Positions 51,963 to 60,114 are shown, counted from the stretch's first letter. The stretch is DNA of 64,000 nucleotides from Methylobacterium oryzae (GCF_021398735.1 NZ_CP090349.1:4173001-4237000), one strand, 5' to 3'. The notes: a model not told the origin generated them from the letters alone. Made by a program: numbers and translations.

Positions 51963-52349
51963 ATGTCAGATAGCCCGTCCGACCACCCCGTCGTTCTCCT
52001 CGTGGAAGATGACGGCCTCCTTCTGATGGAGGCCTCGGACACCCTCGCGGATGCGGGCTTCACCGTCGTCGAGGCGACGCATGCCGACAAGGCGCTGAAG
52101 GTTCTGGAGAACCGCGACGACGTCGGGGTCCTGATGACCGACGTCGACATGCCGCAGGGGTCGATGGACGGCTTCGCCCTGGCGCGCCTCGTCGCGCATC
52201 GCTGGCCGTCGATTCCCGTGCTGGTGGTGTCGGGCATGGGCACGCCCGGTCCCAACGACATGCCGGAGGGCGCGCGGTTCATCCCGAAGCCCTACGAGCC
52301 GACCACCCTGGTCCGGACCCTGCAGGCCTTCATCCGCCGCGCGGCTTGA
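51963..52349 (+). CDS. Single-domain response regulator
   Basis: The 128-residue receiver domain has no output domain. The acidic pair is in LLVEDDGLLL, the phospho-acceptor is Asp60 in VLMTDVDMPQ, the Thr/Ser position is LVVSGMG and the lysine is in FIPKPYEP. The start at 51963 (MSDSPSD) was chosen; a TTG at 51939 is possible. Its kinase is not in the window. It resembles CheY-like or PAS-kinase-linked receivers common in Methylobacterium. Confidence 0.9.
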   Translation: MSDSPSDHPVVLLVEDDGLLLMEASDTLADAGFTVVEATHADKALKVLENRDDVGVLMTDVDMPQGSMDGFALARLVAHRWPSIPVLVVSGMGTPGPNDMPEGARFIPKPYEPTTLVRTLQAFIRRAA

Positions 52350-52407
52350 CGCACGGATCCGCTCGGGCTGACACCCGGTCCGGGCCCTGAACACCCGACC
52401 GAGAGCC

Positions 52408-53697
52408 ATGACGGACCAGAACCGACCGCACCGCTTCGCGACCCGGGCCATCCACGCCGGCGCGGCGCCCGATCCCGCAACGGGCGCCCGGGTCCAGCCG
52501 ATCTACTTCACCAACGGCTTCGTCTTCGACTCGACTGAGCAGGCCGCCGACATCTTCGCGGGCCGCCGGACCGGCTTCTCCTACTCGCGCGGATCCAATC
52601 CGACCGTCGCCGCGCTGGAGCGCCGGATCGCCGACCTCGAGGGCGCGAAGGCGGGCGTGGCGGTGTCCTCCGGACAGTCGGCCATGCAGTTGATTCTCAT
52701 GACGCTGCTGAAGAGCGGCGACGCCTACGTCGCGTCCCCGCGCCTGTTCGGCGGGTCGCTGGGCCTGATGCGCCGGCTCGACGGGCGCTACGACCTGAAG
52801 CCGCGCTTCGCGCGCGGTATGGCCCCGGAGGATTTCGAGGCCGCGATCACCCCGGACTGCCGGGCCATCTTCTGCGAATCGATCGTGAACCCCTGCGCTT
52901 CGGTGGTAGACCTCGACGGCATCGCCGCGGTGGCCCGCCGCCACAACCTGCCGCTCGTCGTCGACAACACCCTCGCCTCGCCGGCCCTGATCCGGCCGAT
53001 CGAGCACGGCGCCGACATCGTCTGGCACTCCACCTCGAAGTTCCTGAGCGGCTCCGGCCAGACCATCGGCGGCGTGATCTGCGACGCCGGCCGCTTCGAC
53101 TGGGCGAAGGCCGGCGGCTACAACCTGATCACCGAGCCCTGGCCGGACTATGACGGGCTGGTGCTCACCGAGGCCTTCCCGGCGACCCCCTTCGCGGCGG
53201 CGTGCCGGTTCTTCGGCCTGCGGGACCTCGGGCCCGGCCTGTCGCCGATGAACGCGTTCCTGACGCTCATGGGGATCGAGACCCTGCCGCTGCGTATGGA
53301 GCGGCATTGCGCCAACGCGCGGGCGGTGGCGGCCTTCCTGAAGGATCACCCGGCCGTGGCCTGGGTGAGCTACCCGATGTTGCCGGGCCAGACCGGCGAG
53401 GACCTCGCCTGCCGCTACACCCCGGACGGGCCGGGCTCGATCTTCACTTTCGCGCTGAAGGGCGGCGAGCCGGCGGCGCTGCGGTTCATCGCCGGCCTGG
53501 AGCTGATCTCCCACTTGGTGAACATCGGCGAGATCAAGTCGCTGGCGATCCACCCGTCCTCGACCACGCACCGGCAGCTGCCGGAGCACGAGAAGGCCGC
53601 CGCGCAGGTCGGGCCCGAGACCGTGCGGTTGTCGATCGGGCTGGAGAACGAGGCCGACCTGATCGCCGATCTCCAGCAGGCGCTGGATCGCCTCTAG
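52408..53697 (+). CDS. O-acylhomoserine sulfhydrylase (MetY/MetZ family)
   Basis: This 429-residue PLP enzyme makes homocysteine from O-acetyl- or O-succinylhomoserine and sulfide. It belongs to the Cys/Met metabolism family: FSYSRGSNPTVAALERRIADLEG, AVSSGQSAMQ, VVDNTLASPALIRPIEHGAD and the Schiff-base HSTSKFLSGSGQTIGG. NGFVFDSTEQAADIFAG resembles MetY, whereas alphaproteobacterial orthologues are often named metZ. No SAM-II riboswitch or clear MetR box is seen upstream. Confidence 0.9.
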   Translation: MTDQNRPHRFATRAIHAGAAPDPATGARVQPIYFTNGFVFDSTEQAADIFAGRRTGFSYSRGSNPTVAALERRIADLEGAKAGVAVSSGQSAMQLILMTLLKSGDAYVASPRLFGGSLGLMRRLDGRYDLKPRFARGMAPEDFEAAITPDCRAIFCESIVNPCASVVDLDGIAAVARRHNLPLVVDNTLASPALIRPIEHGADIVWHSTSKFLSGSGQTIGGVICDAGRFDWAKAGGYNLITEPWPDYDGLVLTEAFPATPFAAACRFFGLRDLGPGLSPMNAFLTLMGIETLPLRMERHCANARAVAAFLKDHPAVAWVSYPMLPGQTGEDLACRYTPDGPGSIFTFALKGGEPAALRFIAGLELISHLVNIGEIKSLAIHPSSTTHRQLPEHEKAAAQVGPETVRLSIGLENEADLIADLQQALDRL

Positions 53698-53699
53698 TC

Positions 53700-53790
53700 G
53701 TCATCGCGAGCACGGCGAAGCGACCCAGAGCCGCGCGATCTCGACGATCCTGACACCGCTGGATTGCGTCGCGCCGCCCGCGAGGACGGC
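53700..53790. repeat. REP-like palindromic repeat downstream of metY/metZ
   Basis: The left part TCATCGCGAGCACGGCGAAG then CGACCCAGAGC closely matches, base for base, the complement of the right arm of the element at 28954-29038. The right part (around 53758-53785, CTGGATTGCGTCGCGCCGCC) is an imperfect complement of the left arm. It fills the gap between convergent genes. Confidence 0.65.
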
Positions 53791-53826
53791 CACGGCGGGC
53801 AGGGATTGGCCGCAACCGGGATGGCC

Positions 53827-54996
53827 TCAGCGCCGCCGCTCCAGGATCGACACGTAGTTGGCCACCGCCGCGCCGCCCATGTTGAAGATCCCGGCGAGCT
53901 CCGCCCCGGGCACCTGCATCTCCCCGGCCTCGCCCATGAGCTGGAGGCACGCCATGACGTGCATCGACACGCCGGTCGCCCCCACGGGGTGACCCTTGGC
54001 CTTCAACCCGCCGGACGGGTTGATCGGCAGCCGGCCCCCCTTCTCGGCGAGCCCCTCGCGCACCACGCGGTAGCCCTCGCCCGGCGCGGCGAGGCCCATC
54101 GCCTCGTACTCGATCAGCTCGGCGATCGTGAAGCAGTCGTGGGTCTCCACGAAGGAGAGGTCCTCGTTGGCGATCCCGGCCTGGGCCCGCGCCCTCTCCC
54201 AGGCCATTCGCGCGCCCTTGAACTCCACCGGGTCGCGGCGGGACAGGGGCAGGATGTCATTGACGTGCGCCCGGGCGCGGAAGCCGATCGCCCGCTCCAG
54301 GCCCTCGACGGTCTCGGCATCGGCCACCACAAGCGCCGCCGCCCCGTCCGAGATCAGCGAGCAGTCCGTGCGCCGCAGGGGGGCGGCCACGTAGGGGTTC
54401 TTCTCCGAGACCCGGTTGCAGAAGTCGAAGCCGAGGTCCTTGCGCAACTGCGCGTAGGGGTTGCCGACGCCGTTGCTGTGGTTCTTGGCGGCGATGCGGG
54501 CCAGCTCCTCGCTGCGGTCGCCGTAGCGCTGGAAGTAGCCCGCCGCGATCCGCCCGAACACGCCCGCGAAGCCGCCCTCGATGTCGGCCTCCTCCTTACG
54601 GTAGGAGGCGCCCAGCAGGATGTCGCCGGTCTCAGCGACGGTCTTGGCGGTCATCTTCTCGGCGCCGATCACCAGGGCCACGCGGCCGCGGCCGCTGTCG
54701 ACGAAGTCGAGGGCCGCGTAGAGCGCCGCCGACCCGGTGGCGCAGGCGTTCTCCAGGTGGGTCGCCGGCGCGTGGGCGAGGCCCGGCCGGTTCACCGCCA
54801 CCAGCGAGCCCTCGAAGCCCTGCTTCGAGAAGCCGGTGTTCATCGAGCCCACGTAGATGCCGTCGACCTGCGACTCCTCGACGCCGGCATGGGCCAGCGC
54901 CTCGCCCGAGACCCGGGCGATCAGCCCCTCGACATCGGGCTCCTCGAGCTTGCCGAAGGGGGTGTGGGCCCAGCCCACGATGCAGGCGCGCGTCAT
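53827..54996 (-). CDS. Thiolase family protein (SCP-x/acetyl-CoA acetyltransferase-like)
   Basis: This is a 389-residue thiolase-fold protein with nucleophilic Cys in HLENACATGSAAL (residues ~80-92), active-site His regions in VETHDCFTIAELIEYEAMG and GGLKAKGHPVGATG, and terminal NMGGAAVANYVSIL. The HDCF motif places it in the SCP2/SCP-x-like thiolase group, whose members often act with DUF35 acyl-carrier-like partners. No such partner is adjacent. It probably degrades or condenses acyl-CoA substrates. Confidence 0.9.
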   Translation of the reverse strand: MTRACIVGWAHTPFGKLEEPDVEGLIARVSGEALAHAGVEESQVDGIYVGSMNTGFSKQGFEGSLVAVNRPGLAHAPATHLENACATGSAALYAALDFVDSGRGRVALVIGAEKMTAKTVAETGDILLGASYRKEEADIEGGFAGVFGRIAAGYFQRYGDRSEELARIAAKNHSNGVGNPYAQLRKDLGFDFCNRVSEKNPYVAAPLRRTDCSLISDGAAALVVADAETVEGLERAIGFRARAHVNDILPLSRRDPVEFKGARMAWERARAQAGIANEDLSFVETHDCFTIAELIEYEAMGLAAPGEGYRVVREGLAEKGGRLPINPSGGLKAKGHPVGATGVSMHVMACLQLMGEAGEMQVPGAELAGIFNMGGAAVANYVSILERRR

Positions 54997-55111
54997 CCGG
55001 TGACCTCCCGTGTGTGGACAGGACGATGGGCCCGCCGCGGCCGGCGATCAAGACAGGGCGCGGGTTCTTCGACGCGCCGGACCCGTCCGGAGGAGGGCCG
55101 CTCGGGCCCGC

Positions 55112-55198
55112 TCAGCGCAGGTGGAAGGCGACCCACGCGACGCCGACCAGCACCAGCGCGGTCAGCAGCGCGCGGCCGAGCGCGCGGCGGCCTCTCAC
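55112..55198 (-). CDS. Putative 28-residue membrane micropeptide coupled to the Nudix gene
   Basis: The GTG at 55198 overlaps the Nudix stop codon as GTGA, a typical translational-coupling arrangement. The product is a basic head (MRGRRALGRA) plus one membrane helix (LLTALVLVGVAWVAFHLR). Positive-inside charge and the coupling argue for a real gene, but the length permits chance. Confidence 0.42.
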   Translation of the reverse strand: MRGRRALGRALLTALVLVGVAWVAFHLR

Positions 55199-55764
55199 GG
55201 GGCGAACACCTCGGGATGGCGTGCGCGGAGCGCCAGGATCAGGGCCAGCGTCTTCAGGTCGGTGATCGCGGCGCGGTCGGCGCGTGCGGCGAGCTCGGCC
55301 AGCGGCATCTCGACCACCCGGATGTTCTCGTGCTCGCCCTCGGCTCCGCCACCCGCCTCCGCGCGATCCGCCCGGCCGTAGGGCGCGAGGTAGAGATGGA
55401 TCTTCTCGGTGGTCAGGCTGGCGCAGGAATAGGTGGCGCCGACGAACTCGAGCGCCCGCAGGCGAAGGCCCACCTCCTCCAGCGCCTCCCGGCGGGCGTT
55501 CTCCTCCGGGCTGCCGCCGTCGATCAGGCCCGCCGGTGCCTCCAGCTGGACCTGCTCGCCGGCCGCGAAAAGCGGCGGCACCCGCAGCTCGCGCACGAGC
55601 GTCGCGACCTTCCGCTCCGGGTCGTAGGGCAGGATCCCGACCGAGTCGCCGTGGTCCTCGATCTCGCGCTCGACGACGGCCCCATCGGCGAGGCGCACCC
55701 GCGCGATCCCGAAGCGGCTCCAGCCCTCGTGGACGAAGCGGATAGTGAGGATCTCGGCTTTCAT
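55195..55764 (-). CDS. Nudix hydrolase, NudK-like
   Basis: The 189-residue protein hydrolyses nucleoside diphosphates linked to another moiety, such as ADP-ribose or GDP-mannose. The Nudix box region reads AGLIDGGSPEENARREALEE followed by VGLRL; the REALEEVG part with metal-binding glutamates is intact, while the first Glu of the usual GX5E is missing, giving NudK-like spacing. TYSCASLTTEKIHLYLAPY after the box also fits NudK. The start at 55764 (MKAEIL) has GAGGAG upstream. It is divergent from the antiporter operon. Confidence 0.87.
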   Translation of the reverse strand: MKAEILTIRFVHEGWSRFGIARVRLADGAVVEREIEDHGDSVGILPYDPERKVATLVRELRVPPLFAAGEQVQLEAPAGLIDGGSPEENARREALEEVGLRLRALEFVGATYSCASLTTEKIHLYLAPYGRADRAEAGGGAEGEHENIRVVEMPLAELAARADRAAITDLKTLALILALRARHPEVFAP

Positions 55765-55893
55765 GTGCACGCCCACTCCTCATCGCCCTACACGGAACCG
55801 TGTCCCCGGGTTCCGGGAACGCCGACGACCGCGGCCACGTTTGGTCGGACACGCACATGGTCACGCTTCCGCGGGGCGCGCCGGTCAGGATCG

Positions 55894-56397
55894 ATGCGGG
55901 CAGGATCGACGCAGGCAGGACCGATCGGCGGGATCCGGAAGCGTTCGCGGCGCGACGGCGCAGCGATCTGGGTCGTCCTCGCCCTCACCTACATGGTCTT
56001 CGCCGGCTCGGTGAGCCTGAACGAGGGGATGGCCGCCGTCGGATGCGCCAGTCTCGGCACGCTCTGGTGGTGGGGCGTCGGACGGCGCGGCGGGCTGCGC
56101 TTCCGCTTCGACCGGGCGTCGCTCCACCCGCTCGGCCCGGCCGTCCGCGACATGCCGCGCCAGACCGCCCGCGTCGGGCTGCACCTCCTGCGCGCGATCC
56201 TCGGTCGCGCCGGCGGCGGCGCGACCCGCGAGCGGAGCGCCGCCGAGATCGCCTGGGCCACGCCGGAGGGCGACGCGGCGCCGGCCGCTCGGGCGGTCGG
56301 GCTTCTGGCCGCGTCGCTCGCCCCCGACAGCTACGTGCTCACCCTCGACCGCGCGCACGGAACCGTGGTGACGCACGGCCTGGAGGAGGCGCGATGA
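55894..56397 (+). CDS. mnhE: Mrp-type antiporter subunit E (Mbh-A like)
   Basis: This is a 167-residue protein with two to three N-terminal membrane helices (AAIWVVLALTYMVFAGSVSL, MAAVGCASLGTLWWWG) and a soluble C-terminal domain. PDSYVLTLDRAHGTVVTHGL is the MnhE signature region. The ATG at 55894 has AGGA four bases upstream. It opens a seven-gene operon in which every junction except the last overlaps by 4 bases. Confidence 0.85.
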   Translation: MRAGSTQAGPIGGIRKRSRRDGAAIWVVLALTYMVFAGSVSLNEGMAAVGCASLGTLWWWGVGRRGGLRFRFDRASLHPLGPAVRDMPRQTARVGLHLLRAILGRAGGGATRERSAAEIAWATPEGDAAPAARAVGLLAASLAPDSYVLTLDRAHGTVVTHGLEEAR

Positions 56398-56645
56398 GCG
56401 TCTGGACGGTCGCCATCCTGGCGCTGCTGCCGCCGCTCGCGGTGGCCGCGGTGCTCGCGTGGCGGGGCAGACCCGGTCAGCGTTTCGCCGCCTACCAGCT
56501 CGCCGGCAGCGTCACGGTCCTGATCCTGACGCTCATGGCTTTCGCCACCGATCAGGCGTCGATCACCGATCTCGCCCTCACCCTGGTCCTGCTCAACCTG
56601 CCCGGCACGATGCTGCTCGCGGTCTTCCTGGAGCGCTGGATATGA
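56394..56645 (+). CDS. mnhF: Mrp-type antiporter subunit F
   Basis: This is an 83-residue protein with three membrane helices. Helix 1 is VAILALLPPLAVAAVLAW; then RGRPGQRFAAYQLAGSVTVL leads to helix 2, and the family-conserved LALTLVLLNLPGTMLLAVFL forms helix 3. The ATG overlaps the mnhE stop codon (ATGA), implying coupled translation. Confidence 0.88.
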   Translation: MSVWTVAILALLPPLAVAAVLAWRGRPGQRFAAYQLAGSVTVLILTLMAFATDQASITDLALTLVLLNLPGTMLLAVFLERWI

Positions 56646-56926
56646 GCGTCGCGATCGGCTCGGTCCTGGCTCTCGCCGTGGCGTCCGCGTGGCTCGCGGC
56701 CCTCGCCCTCTGGCGCCTGCCCCGGGCGCTCGACCGGATTCACGCCCTCGCGTTCCTGAACGTGGCGGCCTCGATCCTCGTGACGGTGGCGGCCTTCCTC
56801 GCGGACGGCGTCTCCGGGCGCTCGCTCAAGATCCTGGTGATGATGGTGGTGTTCCTCGCCTGGGCGGCGGTCCTGTCGCACGTCTCGGGCCGGGCCGTGC
56901 TGATGCGCGAGGGCCGCTCGGCATGA
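56642..56926 (+). CDS. mnhG: Mrp-type antiporter subunit G
   Basis: This is a 94-residue, three-helix subunit. The conserved block WRLPRALDRIHALAFLNVAA corresponds to the MnhG motif (usually LPD…RLHA). VSGRSLKILVMMVVFLAWAA leads into the last helix. The ATG overlaps the mnhF stop codon by ATGA. Confidence 0.88.
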   Translation: MSVAIGSVLALAVASAWLAALALWRLPRALDRIHALAFLNVAASILVTVAAFLADGVSGRSLKILVMMVVFLAWAAVLSHVSGRAVLMREGRSA

Positions 56927-57174
56927 CGGTCATCCTGCCGCTGCTCTTCCTGCTCACCGCGGTCTCCGGCACCGCCGTGGTCCTCGTGCGCGACCCCGCG
57001 CGGCAGGTCTTCGCCATCGCGGTCAACGGGCTCGTCCTGGCGATCCTGTTCGACGCCCTCCAGGCCCCCGACGTCGCGCTCTCGGAGCTGGCGGTCGGTT
57101 CGGCGGCGGTGCCGCTCCTCTTCCTCGTGGCCCTGATGGCCGTGCGGACGCAGCCGCCCGAGGAGGAATCGTGA
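56923..57174 (+). CDS. DUF4040 subunit (NuoJ-like, equals MrpA C-terminal part or MbhD)
   Basis: This is an 83-residue, three-helix protein. FAIAVNGLVLAILFDALQAP then DVALSELAVGSAAVPLLFLV is the DUF4040 signature found near the C terminus of MrpA and as separate MbhD in archaeal membrane hydrogenases. The conserved AP-DVAL-E segment keeps its Asp and Glu. Here it is a free-standing gene. It overlaps both neighbours by 4 bases. Confidence 0.82.
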   Translation: MTVILPLLFLLTAVSGTAVVLVRDPARQVFAIAVNGLVLAILFDALQAPDVALSELAVGSAAVPLLFLVALMAVRTQPPEEES

Positions 57175-57947
57175 GCCCGCGCGCCCGCGTCGCGCTCCTG
57201 GCCGTCGCGGGCCTCGTCCTCCTCCCGGGCGCGGCCGCGGTGATCGCCGGCCTGCCGCCCTTCGGATCGACGATCGCCCAGTACGGCGCGCGCATCAACG
57301 CGATTGTCCCGGAGGCCCGGCACGTCGCCAACATGGTGAGTGCCATCAACTTCGACCTGCGCGGCCTCGACACCCTCGGCGAGGAATTCATGCTGCTCGC
57401 CGCCATCACCGGGACGGTGGTGCTGCTGCGCGGGCGGCGCGGCGAAGGCAGCTCCGAGCGCGCCATGCGCCGGCCCGGCCGGGCCGTGATCCCGCGCTCC
57501 GAGGCGGTGGTGCTGGCGTGCCGCGTCGCCGGCCCGCTCACCGCGCTGTTCGGCCTCTACGTCGTGCTGCACGCGACCGTCACGCCCGGCGGCGGCTTCC
57601 AGGGCGGCGTCATCCTCGCCTCCGGAACCCTGCTGATCTACCTCGGCGAGGGCTATGCCGGCTGGCGCGACGCCATCCGCAGCCACTGGCTCGACGCGCT
57701 GGAGGGGGGCGGCGCGCTGCTCTTCGCGCTGTGCGGGCTGGTGCCGATGCTCACCGGCGCCGCCTTCATGCAGAACATCCTGCCGCTCGGCACCTTCCGC
57801 GACCTGTTCTCGGGCGGCCTGATGCTGGTCGAGAATCTCGGCGTCGCCCTCGCGGTGATGGGCGGCTTCACGCAGCTCTTCCTGGAATTCATGGAGGAGA
57901 CCCGCGCGGCCGACGCGCCCGAGGAGCCGGGGGAGGAATCCGCGTGA
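57171..57947 (+). CDS. mnhB: Fused MbhE-like + MnhB antiporter subunit
   Basis: This is a 258-residue protein. Residues 1-90 match the extreme C-terminal piece of MrpA/MbhE: IAQYGARINAIVPEARHVAN then VSAINFDLRGLDTLGEEFML. Residues ~105-250 are the MnhB domain with ATVTPGGGFQGGVILASGTL and GLMLVENLGVALAVMGGF. In Mbh systems these are two genes, and in seven-gene Mrp the first half belongs to MrpA. The start is a GTG overlapping the preceding stop codon. Confidence 0.87.
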   Translation: MSPRARVALLAVAGLVLLPGAAAVIAGLPPFGSTIAQYGARINAIVPEARHVANMVSAINFDLRGLDTLGEEFMLLAAITGTVVLLRGRRGEGSSERAMRRPGRAVIPRSEAVVLACRVAGPLTALFGLYVVLHATVTPGGGFQGGVILASGTLLIYLGEGYAGWRDAIRSHWLDALEGGGALLFALCGLVPMLTGAAFMQNILPLGTFRDLFSGGLMLVENLGVALAVMGGFTQLFLEFMEETRAADAPEEPGEESA

Positions 57948-58348
57948 GTGCGGTCACCAGTGTCCTGCCCTACGGTGTCGCCGCGTGGCTGTTCGGGATC
58001 GGCCTCTACGGCATCGCCACGAGCCGCAACTTCATCCACCTCGTGGGCTGCCTCGGCGTGTGCCAATCGGCGACCTACGTGCTGCTGCTCGGCCTCGGCT
58101 ATCGCTGGGGCAGCATCGCGCCGATCTTCTACGACCATCCGCCGGGGACGCCCGCCGTGGACCCGGTGATGCAGGCGCTGGTGCTCACCGACATCGTGGT
58201 CGGCGCGACGCTCACCGCCCTCCTCCTCGTCCTGACCATCCAGGCCTACAAGCGCGGCGGCAGCCTGGACCCGGAGAAGCTCCGGCCGATGCGCGCGGGC
58301 GGCAAGTCCGGGCGCGATGCGGGATCCGGCCGCGTGCGCGACGCGTAG
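57944..58348 (+). CDS. mnhC: Mrp-type antiporter subunit C (NuoK-like)
   Basis: This is a 134-residue, three-helix NuoK-like subunit. GIGLYGIATSRNFIHLVGCL has the conserved RN-hinge, and DPVMQALVLTDIVVGATLTA is the second signature. A ~30-residue charged tail extends beyond the last helix. It starts with GTGA overlapping the mnhB stop codon. Confidence 0.9.
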   Translation: MSAVTSVLPYGVAAWLFGIGLYGIATSRNFIHLVGCLGVCQSATYVLLLGLGYRWGSIAPIFYDHPPGTPAVDPVMQALVLTDIVVGATLTALLLVLTIQAYKRGGSLDPEKLRPMRAGGKSGRDAGSGRVRDA

Positions 58349-58359
58349 CGGAACGCCCC

Positions 58360-60114
58360 GTGACCGCCTTCCCGGCCGCCCTCCTGCCCCTGCCCGTCGC
58401 CGTCCCGCTCGTGGTCTGCGCCGCGATGCTGGCGACCGCGCACGTCCTGCCCGGCCGCCTGCCCGACATCCTGGCGACGCTGGCGGCGCTCACCGTCGCG
58501 GTGCTCTGCGGCGTCATCGCCACACACGCCGCCGACGGGCCGCTGGTCTACTGGTTCGGCGGCTGGGAGCCGCGCGACGGCGTCCATCTCGGGATCGGCT
58601 TCTCGGTGGACGAGGCCAGCGGCTGGGTCGCGGCCTTCATCGGGCTGCTCTACGCGCTGACCTTCGTGTTCGCCTGGGGCTTCTTCGACCGCACCCACGG
58701 CCACTTCCACATCCTGATGCTGCTGTTCCTGGCCGCCATGGTCGGGTTCTGCTTCACCCGCGACATGTTCAACCTGTTCGTGTGGTTCGAGGTGATGAGC
58801 GTCGCGGCCTTCGCGCTCACGGCCTACCACCTGGCGGAGTCGTCGCTGGCGGGCGCCATCAACTTCACGGTGGTGAACAGCCTCGCGGGCTTCCTGATGC
58901 TCGGCGGCATCGGGCTGATCTACGCCCAGACCGGCACGCTCGACTTCGAGGGCATCGCGGCGGCGGTGGCGCGGGGCGGCCGGGATCCGGTGGTGGCCGG
59001 GGCGTTCTGCCTCGTCGCGGCCGCCCTGATGATCAAAGGCGCGATCGTGCCGTTCCAGTTCTGGCTCGCCGACGCGCACGCGGTCGCGCCGAGCCCGGTC
59101 TCGGTGATCTTCTCCGGATCGATGGTCTCGCTCGGCCTGTTCGGCCTCGCGAAGGTGAGCGCCGTCGCGTTCGGCGGCTCCGATCAGGTCCAGCACGCCC
59201 TGCCGGGGCTCCTCATCGGCCTGGGCAGCTTCACCGCCCTCCTGGGCGGCTGGATGGCGCTGCTGCAGCGGCACCTCAAGCGGCTGCTCGCCTTCTCGAC
59301 CATCTCGCATGCCGGCATCATGCTCACCGGCCTCGGCGCCCTCTCGGTCGACGGGACCGGCGGGATGCTCGTCTATGTGGTCGGGCACGGGCTGGTGAAG
59401 GGCGCCCTGTTCATGATCGCCGGCATCCTGCTCGCCACCCAGGCCAGCATCGACGAGATCGCCCTGCGCGGCCTCGGACGGGGGATCTGGCCCGCCGGCA
59501 TCGCCATGGCCCTGGCCGGGCTGCTGCTCTGCGGCCTGCCCCTCGGCGTGCTCGACCAGGGCACGCGCCTCGTCCAGGGCGCGCTCTGGCAGCAGGGGTA
59601 CGGGGTGGCGCTGGCGGCCGGTGCCATCGGCGCGGCGCTGACCGGGGCCGCGGTGCTGCGGGCCGCGGGCCGGATCTTCCTCGGGCTCGGGTCCGATCCC
59701 GGCGACGAAGCCGGCGCCCCGAGCGCGGACGAGCGCGAGAAGGCCAACCGGCCGCTCTGGCTGATGCTGGCGCCGTGCTGCCTTCTCCTCGCGCTCGATA
59801 TCGGTCTGCCGGCGGCTCTCATCGAGCACGCCCTCCCGCGGGCGGCGTCGGCCTTCATGCACCGGCCGACCGTGCACGCGCTGGCGGAGGGGCCCGGCTG
59901 GCTCCCCTGGGCCTCGGTCGCCGCCGCCCTGGCCGGCGCGGGCTTCGGGCTGTTCCGCAGACACCTGCCTGCGTTCGTGGTCCGGCCGGTCAGCGCGACG
60001 CAATCGGCGCCGACCCGCGTGCTGGAAATGCTCCATAGCGGCTTGATCGGCGATTACGCCGCCTGGCTCGCCGTGGGCGTGGCGGCGATCGCGGCCGTGC
60101 TGGCCATAGCCTGA
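58360..60114 (+). CDS. mnhD: Mrp-type antiporter subunit D (NuoL/M/N-like), with long C terminus
   Basis: This is a 584-residue proton-translocating subunit, longer than typical MrpD (about 490-500). Charged residues of the conserved channel are visible: Glu144 in LFVWFEVMS, Lys226 in LMIKGAIVPFQFWLAD, Lys307 in RHLKRLLAFSTISHAG and Lys347 in HGLVKGALFM. Extra C-terminal residues include TRVLEMLHSGLIGDYAAWLA and a final helix, resembling the tail of NuoL/HyfB-type subunits. It is the only antiporter-like subunit in the operon. The GTG start lies 11 bases after mnhC. Confidence 0.9.
   Translation: MTAFPAALLPLPVAVPLVVCAAMLATAHVLPGRLPDILATLAALTVAVLCGVIATHAADGPLVYWFGGWEPRDGVHLGIGFSVDEASGWVAAFIGLLYALTFVFAWGFFDRTHGHFHILMLLFLAAMVGFCFTRDMFNLFVWFEVMSVAAFALTAYHLAESSLAGAINFTVVNSLAGFLMLGGIGLIYAQTGTLDFEGIAAAVARGGRDPVVAGAFCLVAAALMIKGAIVPFQFWLADAHAVAPSPVSVIFSGSMVSLGLFGLAKVSAVAFGGSDQVQHALPGLLIGLGSFTALLGGWMALLQRHLKRLLAFSTISHAGIMLTGLGALSVDGTGGMLVYVVGHGLVKGALFMIAGILLATQASIDEIALRGLGRGIWPAGIAMALAGLLLCGLPLGVLDQGTRLVQGALWQQGYGVALAAGAIGAALTGAAVLRAAGRIFLGLGSDPGDEAGAPSADEREKANRPLWLMLAPCCLLLALDIGLPAALIEHALPRAASAFMHRPTVHALAEGPGWLPWASVAAALAGAGFGLFRRHLPAFVVRPVSATQSAPTRVLEMLHSGLIGDYAAWLAVGVAAIAAVLAIA

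Noticed and set aside
52350..52407. SAM-II riboswitch upstream of the metY/metZ gene
   Set aside because: The spacer is only 58 bases and lacks the expected pseudoknot-forming arrangement.
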